Source: Bacillus subtilis
GTDB lineage: Bacteria > Bacillota > Bacilli > Bacillales > Bacillaceae_C
Reading direction: 5' to 3'
DNA length: 57,990 bases
NCBI RefSeq assembly: GCF_008764245.1
Contig: NZ_VTQV01000029.1
Location: forward strand, 1-57,990
Within the stretch, counting starts at the first letter, position 1. Each line of letters opens with the position of its first letter. The position numbers and the translations under genes were made by a program. The notes beneath the pieces are model-generated. The model saw nothing but the letters and a program-made list of their open reading frames with translations. It was not told where the DNA came from and did no database searches. Below, in pieces: positions 43,356 through 53,869 of this stretch.

Positions 43356-43889
43356 ATGTCAGTGAAAAAGAAAAGACGTCTCTGGATGCGGACAGTTATA
43401 TTAGTTGTTTTATTTGCTGCTGTAGCATTTACCCTTTATGCAAGTTTAACGAAAGATAAAGCAAAAATTGCAATAGGGGATAAAGCTCCTGATTTCGTCC
43501 TTACAGATATGGAAGGCAATAAGCATCAGCTATCGGAATATAAGGGAAAAGGTGTGTTCATAAACTTTTGGGCGACATGGTGTAAACCTTGTAAAGTAGA
43601 AATGCCTCATATTAATACTCAATATAATGAGTATAAGGATCAGGGAGTTGCCGTTCTAGGGATTAATATGGGAGATTCCACTTTATTAATTGATAATTTT
43701 TTGGATAAGCAGGATTTAGATTTTCCAATATTAGAGGATAAAAGCAAAGATGTTATAGAACTTTATAATATTTATAAATTACCGGCAACTATCATCATTG
43801 ATTCAGATGGTGTCATTGTTGACATTGTGGAAGGTCAGTTACCTGAGGGGAGAATTAAGGCGATGATGGAGCGTATCAAGCCGGAATAA
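43356..43889 (+). CDS. resA: Thiol-disulfide oxidoreductase ResA
   Basis: 177 residues. An N-terminal membrane anchor near residues 10-28 is followed by a thioredoxin-like domain with the redox pair in WATWCKPCKVEMP near residue 74. ResA keeps apocytochrome c heme-binding cysteines reduced on the outer side of the membrane. AAGGAGG precedes the ATG at 43356; the frame from 43329 is not supported. First gene of resABC, followed after 14 bases by resB. Confidence 0.95.
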   Translation: MSVKKKRRLWMRTVILVVLFAAVAFTLYASLTKDKAKIAIGDKAPDFVLTDMEGNKHQLSEYKGKGVFINFWATWCKPCKVEMPHINTQYNEYKDQGVAVLGINMGDSTLLIDNFLDKQDLDFPILEDKSKDVIELYNIYKLPATIIIDSDGVIVDIVEGQLPEGRIKAMMERIKPE

Positions 43890-43903
43890 GGAGTTTTGAA
43901 GCA

Positions 43904-45562
43904 ATGAATGAAATAAAATGTGAATGTGGGCATATCAATCCCATTGGGACCATCCTCTGTGAATCTTGTGGAAGGGCGCTGACCGACCAGGCCAAAAAGG
44001 AAAAACTGCATGATATGCGTTATGAAGGTAGTGCCAGAAGATCCCAAACGTATAATCAAAAATTCATTGATAAGGTATGGAATTTCTTTTCTTCTGTAAA
44101 GGTCGGCGTTTGGTTAATCGTCATTACATTGGTGATCTCATCTTTTGGCACGATTTTCCCCCAAGTTATGTACATACCTCAGAATGCCGATCCATCCACA
44201 TACTATACAGAAAAGTATGGGTTCTTTGGGACATTATACTATGTATTCGGGCTTTATGATTTATACAGCTCGTGGTGGTATTTATTACTAATTGCTTCGA
44301 TTGGGGTTTCACTCGTTATTTGTAGTCTTGATCGATTTATCCCTTTATACCGTGCTTTGAAGAATCAGCGAGTAAGCCGTCATGAAGGTTTTTTAAAGCG
44401 GCAAAGGCTGTACAATCGCGTTCAAGAAACGGATGAAACAAAACGCGATTTTGAATTGATCAAACAAAGGATGAAGGAAAAAAGGTATAAAATACGAGAA
44501 GAAGATGGTCAGATTTTGGCAGAAAAAGGACGCTTCTCTCGTTGGGGACCTTATGTAAATCATATCGGCTTAATTATTTTCTTACTTGGTGCGATGCTAC
44601 GTTTTGTACCCGGAATGTATGTAGATGAAACGATGTGGCTCCGCGAAGGGGAAAAAAAGATTATACCGGGTACAAATAAGCAATATGTTTTAGAAAATAA
44701 AAAGTTCATTCTTGAAACATATGAAAAAGGAAAGGATAAAGATGTTTTCGATAATGCCCTTGACCGAGTAGGAGGGGTGGCAAAAAACTTTCAATCAAAT
44801 GTCGTCCTGTATGAAAGGGATCCTGAACAACCCGTAGGTTCTGAAGATGAATTAAAAGAGAGAAAAACTGCTGAGATTCGTGTAAACGAGCCTTTAAAGT
44901 TTGATCATTATGCGGTATATCAAACAGAATATAAATTAAATGAATTAAAGGCTATGACGTTTGAACTTGTAAACAAAGAAACGGATGAAGCAAAAGGAGA
45001 AATCACGATTGATTTATTTGATCCCCAGAAAGAGTATGATCTTGGACAAGGTTATAAGGTCGAATTGCTAGGATACTACCCTGATTTTTCTGGGATTGAC
45101 AAGACGGGAGAACCGCAGACAAATTCTGCTGTTCCAGATAACCCAGCCTTTATCTTTAATATGATTTCTCCCGATCACCCTGAAGGGGAAAATAGTTTTG
45201 TAGAGATTATGCGAACAACAGAGTTGTTGGGGGAAACAGATTATAAAATGGCGTTTAAAAATGTAACCACCCGCAATGCAACGATTTTAACCGTTAGGAA
45301 AGACTTAACTTTGTGGATTCTAGCGATCGGTGGCGCAATCTTTATGATTGGAGTCATACAAGGATCCTATTGGAATCATCGACGTATTTGGCTACAAAAT
45401 AAGAATGGAGATATCATAATAGCTGGTCACACGAATAAAAACTGGTTTGGTTTAAGGCGTGAAGTAGCGACCATTCTCCAAGATACCTCCGTGCCAGAAC
45501 CTCTTGATCAACGTGAGGAAAAAACTAAAGTAAAAAAAGAAAGTAGGAATACAAATGTCTAA
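43904..45562 (+). CDS. resB: Cytochrome c biogenesis protein ResB
   Basis: 552 residues. A Cys4 ribbon at the N-terminus ([18 protein letters not shown]) is followed by three membrane segments (near 62-80, 120-138 and 218-235), a large external domain and a last helix near 465. With ResC it transports and attaches heme to apocytochromes c (system II). GGAG precedes the ATG. It overlaps resC by 8 bases. Confidence 0.95.
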   Translation: MNEIKCECGHINPIGTILCESCGRALTDQAKKEKLHDMRYEGSARRSQTYNQKFIDKVWNFFSSVKVGVWLIVITLVISSFGTIFPQVMYIPQNADPSTYYTEKYGFFGTLYYVFGLYDLYSSWWYLLLIASIGVSLVICSLDRFIPLYRALKNQRVSRHEGFLKRQRLYNRVQETDETKRDFELIKQRMKEKRYKIREEDGQILAEKGRFSRWGPYVNHIGLIIFLLGAMLRFVPGMYVDETMWLREGEKKIIPGTNKQYVLENKKFILETYEKGKDKDVFDNALDRVGGVAKNFQSNVVLYERDPEQPVGSEDELKERKTAEIRVNEPLKFDHYAVYQTEYKLNELKAMTFELVNKETDEAKGEITIDLFDPQKEYDLGQGYKVELLGYYPDFSGIDKTGEPQTNSAVPDNPAFIFNMISPDHPEGENSFVEIMRTTELLGETDYKMAFKNVTTRNATILTVRKDLTLWILAIGGAIFMIGVIQGSYWNHRRIWLQNKNGDIIIAGHTNKNWFGLRREVATILQDTSVPEPLDQREEKTKVKKESRNTNV

Positions 45563-46745
45563 TTTAGTACTGATAAGCGGTTATCTTTTAAATATCGCCT
45601 TTATAATGTACTTAGTGGCCGTCTTTTTCTTCGGAGGGGCAATACGTGATAAAAGAGGAAGAGCAAAACAAAAGGGAACAAATATGTGGTCGAAGATCGC
45701 GATCACGATTACAATTGTAGGGTTTATTGCCCAATTAGGATATTTTATTACGCGCTGGATTGCAGGTGGACATATCCCGCTCAGCAACTTATTTGAATTC
45801 ACAACATTCTTTGGCATGATGTTAGTAGGAGCCTTTATATTAATTTATTTTATCTATCGGTTGAATGTTTTAGGTTTCTTTGCTTTACCAATTGCTATGC
45901 TCATTATTGCTTATGCAAGTATGTTTCCTTCGGATATTGCACCGCTCATTCCAGCGTTGCAAAGTGAATGGTTAATTATCCATGTTTCAACAGCTGCTAT
46001 TGGGCAAGCCATTTTATCAATTAGTTTTATTGCCGGTCTTATATACCTATTAAAGGTGGTAGATACATCGAAGCGAGGTCTTAAATCCTTTTCACTTGAA
46101 TTTATTATGTACTTATTAGTTGTCACGCTCGGTTTTATTATTATAACAACGTCATTTTCGATGGCTCATTATCAAACCGACTTTAGTTGGGTCAATCGGG
46201 AAGGCAAAACATTGGAAGCTCATTATCAGCTGCCTGCTATTGTCGGACCCCATGAAGCGGAAAAAATTGGTGGGAATGGCATGGAGCCATTAGTGAAAAT
46301 GCCTGCGCTTATTAATGCCCAAAAGCTCAATACCGTGATTTGGAGTACACTTGTTGGAACGATATTATACCTATTATTACGGTTAATCTTCAGAAAGAAA
46401 ATCAGTGCTGTCTTTCAGCCATTAACTAAAAAAGTGAATTTAGATTTAGTGGATGAGATTGGTTATCGATCTGTTCTTATTGGTTTTCCAGTATTTAGTC
46501 TTGGAGGACTTGTTTTTGCCATGATTTGGGCACAAATTGCCTGGACACGTTTTTGGGGATGGGATCCCAAAGAGGTATTTGCACTCATCACCTTCTTGTT
46601 TTACGCGGTTTTCTTACATTTACGATTATCCGTAGGCTGGCATGGGGAAAAATCAGCTTGGCTTGCCGTGATTGGTTTTGCCATCATTTTATTTAATCTC
46701 ATCTTTGTGAACCTCATCCTTGCTGGATTGCATTCCTATGCGTAA
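45555..46745 (+). CDS. resC: Cytochrome c biogenesis protein ResC (CcsA type)
   Basis: 396 residues with about eight membrane helices. The heme-handling tryptophan-rich motif is [18 protein letters not shown] near residue 330, and conserved histidines occur in LIIHVSTAA and WHGEKSAW. Partner of ResB in heme delivery. Translationally coupled with resB. It is followed by a terminator before resD. Confidence 0.95.
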   Translation: MSNLVLISGYLLNIAFIMYLVAVFFFGGAIRDKRGRAKQKGTNMWSKIAITITIVGFIAQLGYFITRWIAGGHIPLSNLFEFTTFFGMMLVGAFILIYFIYRLNVLGFFALPIAMLIIAYASMFPSDIAPLIPALQSEWLIIHVSTAAIGQAILSISFIAGLIYLLKVVDTSKRGLKSFSLEFIMYLLVVTLGFIIITTSFSMAHYQTDFSWVNREGKTLEAHYQLPAIVGPHEAEKIGGNGMEPLVKMPALINAQKLNTVIWSTLVGTILYLLLRLIFRKKISAVFQPLTKKVNLDLVDEIGYRSVLIGFPVFSLGGLVFAMIWAQIAWTRFWGWDPKEVFALITFLFYAVFLHLRLSVGWHGEKSAWLAVIGFAIILFNLIFVNLILAGLHSYA

Positions 46746-46801
46746 AATAGAGATGGGAGTATAAAGAGTAGATAAAATATATCAGAGGTACAGATATAGC
46801 G

Positions 46802-46838
46802 AAAAAGTGCTCACACCCGCAAAGTGCGAGCCTTTTTC
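46802..46838 (+). terminator. Terminator between resC and resD
   Basis: AAAAAGTGCTCACAC pairs imperfectly with GTGCGAGCCTTTTT, separating resABC from resDE. Confidence 0.7.
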
Positions 46839-46883
46839 TTATCTGATGCTTAGAATAGCCGGATTATTAAGGGAGGTTACATA

Positions 46884-47597
46884 ATGAATCAGCAAGTGAA
46901 AATTCTTGTAGTAGATGATGAAGATCGTATTCGTAGATTGCTTAGGATGTATTTGGAACGAGAAAATTATGTCATTGAAGAAGCTGGTGATGGAAATGCT
47001 GCCTTAGCATTGGCTTTGGAACATGATTATGATTGCATTTTGCTAGATTTAATGATGCCGGAAAAAGATGGTATTGAGGTCTGTAATGAGATACGGGAAC
47101 AAAAAGACACTCCAATTATTATGCTAACGGCCAAAGGGGAGGAATCGAACAGAGTGCAAGGATTTGAAGTAGGTGCCGATGATTACATCGTAAAACCATT
47201 CAGTCCTCGTGAAGTAGTATTAAGAGTAAAGGCGATCTTAAGACGATCCTCACAAACAGGCTACAAAGGTACTACTGCGACGGCGCGGGACATCATTGTC
47301 TATCCTTATTTATCGATTGACCATGATGCCCATCGCGTTACCGCAAATGGTCAAGAAGTGAACTTAACACCAAAAGAATATGAACTACTTCATTTTCTAG
47401 CAAAATCGCCTGACAAAGTGTTTGATCGTGAACAGTTATTGAAAGAAGTATGGCAATATGAATTTTTTGGTGACTTAAGAACAGTCGATACCCACGTAAA
47501 AAGACTCCGTGAAAAATTAAACCGAGTCTCCGAAAAAGCGGCAGGGATGATTGTAACTGTGTGGGGCGTAGGGTATAAATTTGAGGCAAATGAATGA
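46884..47597 (+). CDS. resD: Response regulator ResD
   Basis: 237 residues of the OmpR/PhoB type: receiver with acidic pocket DDED at 11-14, phosphorylated Asp at 55 (LLDLMMP), Lys in YIVKPF, and a winged-helix output ending RTVDTHVKRLREKL. It controls anaerobic and aerobic respiration genes, including resABC. GGGAGG lies before the ATG. It overlaps resE by 4 bases. Confidence 0.95.
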   Translation: MNQQVKILVVDDEDRIRRLLRMYLERENYVIEEAGDGNAALALALEHDYDCILLDLMMPEKDGIEVCNEIREQKDTPIIMLTAKGEESNRVQGFEVGADDYIVKPFSPREVVLRVKAILRRSSQTGYKGTTATARDIIVYPYLSIDHDAHRVTANGQEVNLTPKEYELLHFLAKSPDKVFDREQLLKEVWQYEFFGDLRTVDTHVKRLREKLNRVSEKAAGMIVTVWGVGYKFEANE

Positions 47598-49369
47598 GGC
47601 TTTGGAGAAGTGTAGTAGGGAAACTATGGATGACAATTCTTGTATTGGTTTCCTTCGTTTTAATCATCTTAACCATATTACTTCTTGAGTTTTTCGAAAA
47701 ATATCATGTAAGCCAAATTGAACAGGAATTGGCGAATCAGGCAAATAAAGTTTCTCGTATTTTGGAAGCTCATGCTGGTGACGGACTAGGGGAAGAAATT
47801 GTTTTTGAAATAGTGGACAAACCTTTAGGGGTGGTCATTGCCTATAATGAGGAGGATTTTCGCCTTTCACCAGATGACCCGAAACAAGATAGAAAATCAG
47901 CAAGAAACTTATTAAATGACCAGGACTTAATGAAAGTTTTTTCCAATAAAAAACATATAGTAAAGGAAATTTCGCAGACTGAATATCCGAACAAAGGAAG
48001 TCGGTATGAGAATATTATTATGGCGGCAGCCCCTTTCCAAATTAATGAACAAAATGGGGCTATTTTTATTTATCAATCTTTATCAGTATTAAAGGACATG
48101 ACACAGAAAACGACAAGAATCATTCTTCTTGCCGCAGGAATTGCTATTATCTTGACAACTTTTTTTGCTTTTTTCCTTTCTACTAAAATTACAGCTCCAT
48201 TAAGAAAGATGAAAGAGGCGGCTTTTCAGGTGTCAAAAGGTGAATTTGACACAAAAGTTCCATTTTTAAGTCATGATGAAATTGGAGAGTTAGCCATTGC
48301 TTTCAATCAAATGGCCAAAAGATTGAAAATCAATATGAATGTTTTAAGTCAGGAAAAAGAACAGCTTAAAAGTATATTAAATAGTATGGCGGACGGAGTC
48401 ATGACTTTTAGTAAGAGTGGAGATATATTGATTACTAATCCACCTGCGGAACGCTTCTTGCAGCAATGGCATAATGAAGGGCGAAACAGTAAAAGTTCAA
48501 TCCCAGGTGAACTGGCTGATCTGTTAGCACAAGCGATATCGGGTGAGACAGAACAGACAGAGGAATTAAATATTCAAGGTCGTCGCTATTATGTTGTCAT
48601 TGTTAGTCCCTTATATACACAGAATCAGCAAAGCGTTAGAGGGGCTGTCGCGGTTATACGCGATATGACAGAAGAAAGACGACTTGATAAATTAAGAAGT
48701 GATTTTGTCTCCAATGTTTCGCATGAATTAAGAACTCCGATTTCTATGCTTCAAGGATATAGTGAGGCGATTATTGACGATATCGTCGATTCAGAAGAGG
48801 AAAAGAAAGAATTAGCTAAGATTATTTATGATGAATCTTTACGAATCGGTCGGCTTGTGAATGAATTATTAGATCTTGCTAAAATGGAAGCAGGCCATAT
48901 GTCCTTAAATTATGAGAATCTAGAAATTGGTACATTTATTCAACGAATTATGCATAAATTTGGTGGTATAGCGAAGGAAAAACATGTAAAATTAAAATGT
49001 CAGTTAAATGATAATCAGCTATTCTCTATGGACCCGGATCGTATAGAGCAAGTCTTAACCAATTTGATTGATAATGCAATCAGACATACTGCTGAGAATG
49101 GGTGTGTGACCGTTACACAAACAAGAAATGATCATGGCATAACCATTAAGGTATCTGACAACGGAACGGGTATTCCGGAAGAGGATTTACCATTTGTTTT
49201 TGAAAGATTTTACAAGGCGGATAAAGCCCGAACTAGAGGAAAAGCAGGGACAGGGTTAGGACTAGCGATTGTGAAAAATATTGTCGATGCCCATAATGGA
49301 GAAATAACAGTGCAAAGCAAACTTGAAGTCGGAACGACATTTACCGTCTTTTTACCGAACACGAAGTGA
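47594..49369 (+). CDS. resE: Sensor histidine kinase ResE
   Basis: 591 residues. Two membrane segments (near 12-32 and 175-195) flank an external sensor loop. Then HAMP (STKITAPLRKMKEAA), a PAS domain, HisKA with phosphorylated His near 377 (SNVSHELRTPISML), and HATPase motifs (DNAIRHT, DNGTGIPEEDLP, GTGLGLAIVK). Partner of ResD, responding to oxygen limitation or nitric oxide in B. subtilis. ATGA overlap with resD. Confidence 0.95.
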   Translation: MRLWRSVVGKLWMTILVLVSFVLIILTILLLEFFEKYHVSQIEQELANQANKVSRILEAHAGDGLGEEIVFEIVDKPLGVVIAYNEEDFRLSPDDPKQDRKSARNLLNDQDLMKVFSNKKHIVKEISQTEYPNKGSRYENIIMAAAPFQINEQNGAIFIYQSLSVLKDMTQKTTRIILLAAGIAIILTTFFAFFLSTKITAPLRKMKEAAFQVSKGEFDTKVPFLSHDEIGELAIAFNQMAKRLKINMNVLSQEKEQLKSILNSMADGVMTFSKSGDILITNPPAERFLQQWHNEGRNSKSSIPGELADLLAQAISGETEQTEELNIQGRRYYVVIVSPLYTQNQQSVRGAVAVIRDMTEERRLDKLRSDFVSNVSHELRTPISMLQGYSEAIIDDIVDSEEEKKELAKIIYDESLRIGRLVNELLDLAKMEAGHMSLNYENLEIGTFIQRIMHKFGGIAKEKHVKLKCQLNDNQLFSMDPDRIEQVLTNLIDNAIRHTAENGCVTVTQTRNDHGITIKVSDNGTGIPEEDLPFVFERFYKADKARTRGKAGTGLGLAIVKNIVDAHNGEITVQSKLEVGTTFTVFLPNTK

Positions 49370-49511
49370 AAAATGTTGAATGTTGCTATAAAATCTTGTA
49401 CCACAAGAAACGATGGATAATGTAACGGATTGAATAACTTGAAAAGGTTGTTTAATCCGTTATTTTTGTGAGTGAAGCTTGCAATACAAAGTATTCTTTA
49501 TAAGGTAGATT

Positions 49512-49537
49512 TGTAACCTTTGTAAATTAGGACCGAC
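49512..49537 (+). promoter_or_regulatory. Sigma-X autoregulatory promoter
   Basis: TGTAAC (49512-49517), 16-base gap, CGAC (49534-49537), the pattern of sigma-X promoters. It lies 27 bases before sigX, so the ECF operon is probably autoregulated. Confidence 0.75.
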
Positions 49538-49563
49538 TAATACATGACGGGGGAGGTAAGTAA

Positions 49564-50097
49564 ATGGACTCCGTGTTTGATGAATTGTACGATCAATATC
49601 ATCGAGATCTCTTTCAATTTTTATTCTATATGGTGAAAAATCGAGAAGAGGCTGAAGACTTAGTACAAGAAGTCTATATTCGGGTGATGAGTTCTTATGA
49701 GCGCTTTGAAGGGAAAAGTAGTGAGAAAACATGGCTCTTTTCGATTGCAAAGAATGTAGCCATTGATCATTTCAGAAAACAAAAAAATTGGAAACAACGT
49801 TTGTACGATAAATTTGATTGGGATCGAGGAGGGATAAAAGACACATCCCCATTGCCGGAGGATATTACCATCCAAAATGAGGATGTGGAACTTTTATTTC
49901 ATTGCTTAGGCATGTGCACAACGAATCATCGGCTCGTCATCATTATGCGATTTATGAATGATTTTTCTGTAGCAGAAACAGCTCAAACTCTTAGTTGGTC
50001 AGAAAGTAAGGTCAAAACAACTCAACACCGTGCGTTAAAGGCACTCAGGGCAAAAATGGAATTACATGCGAAGGAGGGAGGTCCATTTCATGCCTGA
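49564..50097 (+). CDS. sigX: ECF sigma factor SigX
   Basis: 177 residues, slightly shorter than B. subtilis SigX. Region 2 reads DLFQFLFYMVKNREEAEDLVQEVYIRV near residue 15 and TWLFSIAKNVAIDHFRK; region 4 reads SVAETAQTLSWSESKVKTTQHRALK. It governs envelope modification genes (surface charge, resistance to cationic peptides). GGGGGAGG precedes the ATG. It overlaps rsiX by 8 bases. Confidence 0.93.
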   Translation: MDSVFDELYDQYHRDLFQFLFYMVKNREEAEDLVQEVYIRVMSSYERFEGKSSEKTWLFSIAKNVAIDHFRKQKNWKQRLYDKFDWDRGGIKDTSPLPEDITIQNEDVELLFHCLGMCTTNHRLVIIMRFMNDFSVAETAQTLSWSESKVKTTQHRALKALRAKMELHAKEGGPFHA

Positions 50098-51247
50098 AGA
50101 TATGGAGCATAAGAAAATGATTCAATTGATCAATCACTTGCCAGAAGTGACAGATCTACGGTCAAAAGAAGAAATCTACCGAAAAGTGAAGAAAAATATG
50201 GATGAAAAACCTAAGAGAAAGAAGAGATATCTTGTCATTCCTGCTTTATCGTCTATTGCTGCCATATTAATCTTTCTATTGGTTTCACCTATCTTATTTC
50301 AACAACAATCGTATAAGGAGTCGTCGGTTGCCGATCGTCATGGGATAGTTACCGAGAAAAACGAAAATAAAGCGATGGAACTGAATGACAATTCCTCAAC
50401 CATGCAAGCACAGGAAGAGTCAGGGCAAACATCGCAACTAAGAACAGCTCTGTATAAAGAAGACGTAGAAAATCAGCAAGTATTTACCTATGCAAGTCTG
50501 ACTAATGATGGAGGATTAGTTCCCGTTTCCGTTAGTATTCTTATGCCAAAAGAGGAAGGATTAGAATGGTTTGAGCAGTATAAAAAGGAAGCAACGATCA
50601 TTCAAAAAAAAGCACCAGATTTAATGAATATCGAACCCATTCTAAATTCTATAGTGATCGAAAATCCCACAACAGCACGTGTAAGGATTGATGATGAATT
50701 CAGGGAAAACTTTAGTTATCAGAATGGATTAAACGATTTTATTCAAAATACATTCCAATATACAGGTATTCAAGCGGTTCAATTTACGGATCAAGCTGGA
50801 AATCCTGTCGAATTTGGAAACAATGGGATTGTTCAAGATCAAGAAATTGAGAAACAGCCACATCGAGCGCAGTATTTGTATGAATTGGACAGCGGGGAAG
50901 CGTATATTGTTTCTGAAAGCAGGTCGACTGAGGACAATTTTAGTGCTACCTTACATGACATGAAAGATCGTCCTAATGACTTTCTACAAACAATTATTCC
51001 AAAAGATATCCATTTTGATGTGGTCAAGGAAAAGGATCGTGAGGTTACAATTCTATTTCATTCATCACTAGATCTTTCAAAAGGAGATCAGCAAGAACAT
51101 ATGTGGATGATTGAGGGAATTTTACTCGCAGCCAAAGAGTATGGTTTCCAATCGGTACAGTTTGAAGGAATCGAGCCCCAGCATTGGGAAGGCTTCGATT
51201 TTGAACAGCCTGTTGAGGTCCCAATAGCTCCTAATGTATTAAAATAA
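50090..51247 (+). CDS. rsiX: Anti-sigma X factor RsiX
   Basis: 385 residues. A short cytoplasmic part with anti-sigma helices is followed by one membrane helix near residues 47-65 (YLVIPALSSIAAILIFLLVS) and a large external domain with the repeated GerMN-like pattern seen in RsiX. It holds SigX inactive at the membrane. GGAGGGAGG lies inside sigX before the ATG at 50090; the frame from 50066 is less likely. Confidence 0.9.
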   Translation: MPEDMEHKKMIQLINHLPEVTDLRSKEEIYRKVKKNMDEKPKRKKRYLVIPALSSIAAILIFLLVSPILFQQQSYKESSVADRHGIVTEKNENKAMELNDNSSTMQAQEESGQTSQLRTALYKEDVENQQVFTYASLTNDGGLVPVSVSILMPKEEGLEWFEQYKKEATIIQKKAPDLMNIEPILNSIVIENPTTARVRIDDEFRENFSYQNGLNDFIQNTFQYTGIQAVQFTDQAGNPVEFGNNGIVQDQEIEKQPHRAQYLYELDSGEAYIVSESRSTEDNFSATLHDMKDRPNDFLQTIIPKDIHFDVVKEKDREVTILFHSSLDLSKGDQQEHMWMIEGILLAAKEYGFQSVQFEGIEPQHWEGFDFEQPVEVPIAPNVLK

Positions 51248-51308
51248 GCACTTCTCTTCACAAATGGCTGTAACTATTGTATAATGTATTTGAAAATAAA
51301 ATACGATT

Positions 51309-51438
51309 CATCTTCGGGGCGTGGTGAAATTCCCGACCGGCGGTAATGAAACATTGGTTTCTAAGCCCGCGAGCTTCTTTGAAGCAGGATTTGGTGTGAT
51401 TCCAAAGCCGACAGTATAGTCTGGATGGGAGAAGATGA
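51309..51438 (+). ncRNA. FMN riboswitch (RFN element)
   Basis: The aptamer is recognisable from GGGGCGTGGTGAAATTCCCG, ACCGGCGGTAATGAAA, AAGCCCGCGAGC, GGATTTGGTGTGATTCCAAAG-type and GCCGACAGTATAGTCTGGATG blocks, closed by ATCTTC/GAAGAT. It senses flavin mononucleotide and lies upstream of ribU. A terminator follows, so control is probably by premature termination. Confidence 0.95.
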
Positions 51439-51549
51439 AGGTTGCCTTGTGTTTAAACAAAGATAGTGTGTTTTTGTGATGACTATTTTTCGTATGGTCA
51501 TGATGTTACTTACTTTGTTTAAATGCTTATTTAAGCATCCGGATATTCT

Positions 51550-51583
51550 CCCTCAAAGTAGTCATTCTTTGGGGGTTTTTATT
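51550..51583 (+). terminator. Riboswitch expression-platform terminator
   Basis: CCCTCAAAG pairs with CTTTGGGGG (one T-G pair) and ends in TTTTTATTTT, 110 bases after the aptamer and before ribU. Confidence 0.8.
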
Positions 51584-51696
51584 TTACGGCAGCTTAAAGT
51601 GTGCGTGTTCAAATGAAGGGCTATTGGAGTTTTGAACATCTACATAAGGGCAAACCTTTCTTCATCGAGGGATGGATCTCTAAGGAGAGAGGATCT

Positions 51697-52278
51697 TTGA
51701 GAAAATTTAATGTTAGATCGTTTGTTATCATTGGAATGTTTAGTAGTTTGGCGTTTGTGCTCATGCTCATTAAATTTCCAATCCCACCATTTCCGCCTTA
51801 TTTAACGGTTGACTTCAGTGATATTCCTGCATTGCTAGCGGCCTTAATACTTGGACCCACGGCAGGAATACTGGTGGAATTATTGAAGAATATTTTAGAC
51901 TATTTTATTTCCGGAAGTGCTACAGGAATCCCTGTTGGAAATTTGTCTAATTTCATTGCAGGAGTATTGTTTGTTTTACCAACGTATGTGGTCTATAAAC
52001 GTTTAAAAGCTAAATGGGGATTAATGGTGTCACTCAGTATCGGTACAATATTTATGGCTGTATTTATGAGTGTGCTGAATTACTTCTTTTTTTTACCAGC
52101 GTTTATGGGGCTCGCTGGTTGGGAACCAATGAGTAATGAGGCTTTACGGGAACTAGTGGTTATAGCTGTTTTGCCGTTTAATATTATTAAAGGCCTAATC
52201 GTTGCAGCTGTATTTCTACTTGTCTATAAACGTCTAAATAACTGGGTAAGCAAACAGATTTCATATAAAAATATTTAA
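51697..52278 (+). CDS. ribU: Riboflavin ECF transporter S component RibU
   Basis: 193 residues with six membrane helices: VRSFVIIGMFSSLAFVLMLI at the start, VDFSDIPALLAALILGPTAG near residue 55, and the SGSATGIPVGNLSNFIAG motif near 92 typical of RibU. With the EcfAA'T module it imports riboflavin. AAGGAG at 51680-51685 selects the TTG at 51697 and the usual 190-residue length; the GTG at 51601 adds a soluble stretch not known in the family. It is controlled by the FMN riboswitch. Confidence 0.94.
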   Translation: MRKFNVRSFVIIGMFSSLAFVLMLIKFPIPPFPPYLTVDFSDIPALLAALILGPTAGILVELLKNILDYFISGSATGIPVGNLSNFIAGVLFVLPTYVVYKRLKAKWGLMVSLSIGTIFMAVFMSVLNYFFFLPAFMGLAGWEPMSNEALRELVVIAVLPFNIIKGLIVAAVFLLVYKRLNNWVSKQISYKNI

Positions 52279-52280
52279 TC

Positions 52281-52314
52281 AAAACGGAGATGCCTTGTTT
52301 AGCATCTCCGTTTT
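52281..52314. terminator. Terminator between ribU and fer
   Basis: AAAACGGAGATGC pairs perfectly with GCATCTCCGTTTT. It serves the two convergent genes. Confidence 0.9.
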
Positions 52315-52343
52315 GATTTGTGTTTAAAATAGTTTGTCTTGTG

Positions 52344-52619
<276 letters not shown>

Positions 52620-52813
52620 CTATGATGTAAAAAAACTTCAAGTATTATTTTATAGCTAGTTTATCACCTTTTCAATGTTTACGATAATTTTGGCTTTTTA
52701 TAGAAAATAGATAATTTTGTCGTATTTTTTTGTAGAATAAGATAGACATAGTCGAATTTCCTCATTCATGGTAAAATATTGTAAGAACAGGGGGAAGGAG
52801 AGAGTTAGTAAAG

Positions 52814-53869
52814 ATGACATTTTTATCTGCACTTTTATTAAAATGTTTGTGGGAACTAAATGGAGAAAGAACCATTTATTCTATTTATCATCTATTGGTA
52901 GGGAAAAAGTCATCACAGACTTTACAAGATGCTCATCTCTTTCAATTAGCTCCTTTTTTTAAAACTTTACCGGATATGCGACGTTCGCAATTCAATCACG
53001 ATATTCAATTTTTAATACAACAACAATATGTAGATTATGACCCTAAGACCCTTATTGGTTGTGTAACTGAAAAGGGAAGCGAGGCTTATCTAGCGTACTT
53101 CGAAAAGGTAACCATTCCCAAATATTTAAATGGATTAAAATTTCAGGATGTAACCATTCAAATGTGGAAAAGACTCACCTTACTTGTACAAGCTTTATCC
53201 TATATGAATCATGCAGAGAATCGTTATTACCCAGTCACTAGAGACCCTGATACTCAAGCCTGGGTAAAGCGCTATTTGTTCCATCATAAAGAGCAAAAGG
53301 GTGATCTAGCATCTGCTTTGCATGAAGAACTGTCGACCTTGTTAACCCCACCATTTCCAGAAGATCCTGTTTCCGTCATTTGGAGATTGAGTGGCTATCA
53401 AATGGTCGGGTATACAGATAAGCAGACAGCCGAATATTTAAGTTTGGAGCAATCTGAATATCATTTTCGTTTTTTAAATGCTCTTCATTATTGGATACAG
53501 CGGACTGTGGCAAATCCTAATCAGTTTCGGGTTATGCATTCCCTTGTAGAGGATTTATATCAAAAAATCCCCCTAACAAACACAGCCGCAAAAACAGCGG
53601 AATTATTGGCAATGAATAACACGGTAGAGAAAGTGGCATTCTTACGAAATTTAAAACAAAGCACCATTGAAGATCATATAATCGAAATAGCGATGAATGA
53701 TCCTTCGTTTTCTATAGAACCTTTTATCGATCTTCAACTGGCAAAGGAAATTGTTGCGGTAGCTAGGCAATTGAAAGTAAAAAAACTTAAACCGATTAAA
53801 GAACAAATTCATACTGCAAATTATTTTCAAATCCGACTTGCTCTTGCGAGGTTAGGGGGAGAAGGATGA
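52814..53869 (+). CDS. ypbB: Helix-turn-helix protein YpbB
   Basis: 351 residues. A winged-helix-like N-terminal region (HLLVGKKSSQTLQDAHLFQL) is followed by a helical middle and a C-terminal helix-turn-helix (TAKTAELLAMNNTVEKVAFLR). YpbB is found next to the short RecQ helicase RecS and resembles the RQC/HRDC parts missing from it, so it may be an accessory subunit (inference). It ends in an ATGA overlap with recS. Confidence 0.85.
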   Translation: MTFLSALLLKCLWELNGERTIYSIYHLLVGKKSSQTLQDAHLFQLAPFFKTLPDMRRSQFNHDIQFLIQQQYVDYDPKTLIGCVTEKGSEAYLAYFEKVTIPKYLNGLKFQDVTIQMWKRLTLLVQALSYMNHAENRYYPVTRDPDTQAWVKRYLFHHKEQKGDLASALHEELSTLLTPPFPEDPVSVIWRLSGYQMVGYTDKQTAEYLSLEQSEYHFRFLNALHYWIQRTVANPNQFRVMHSLVEDLYQKIPLTNTAAKTAELLAMNNTVEKVAFLRNLKQSTIEDHIIEIAMNDPSFSIEPFIDLQLAKEIVAVARQLKVKKLKPIKEQIHTANYFQIRLALARLGGEG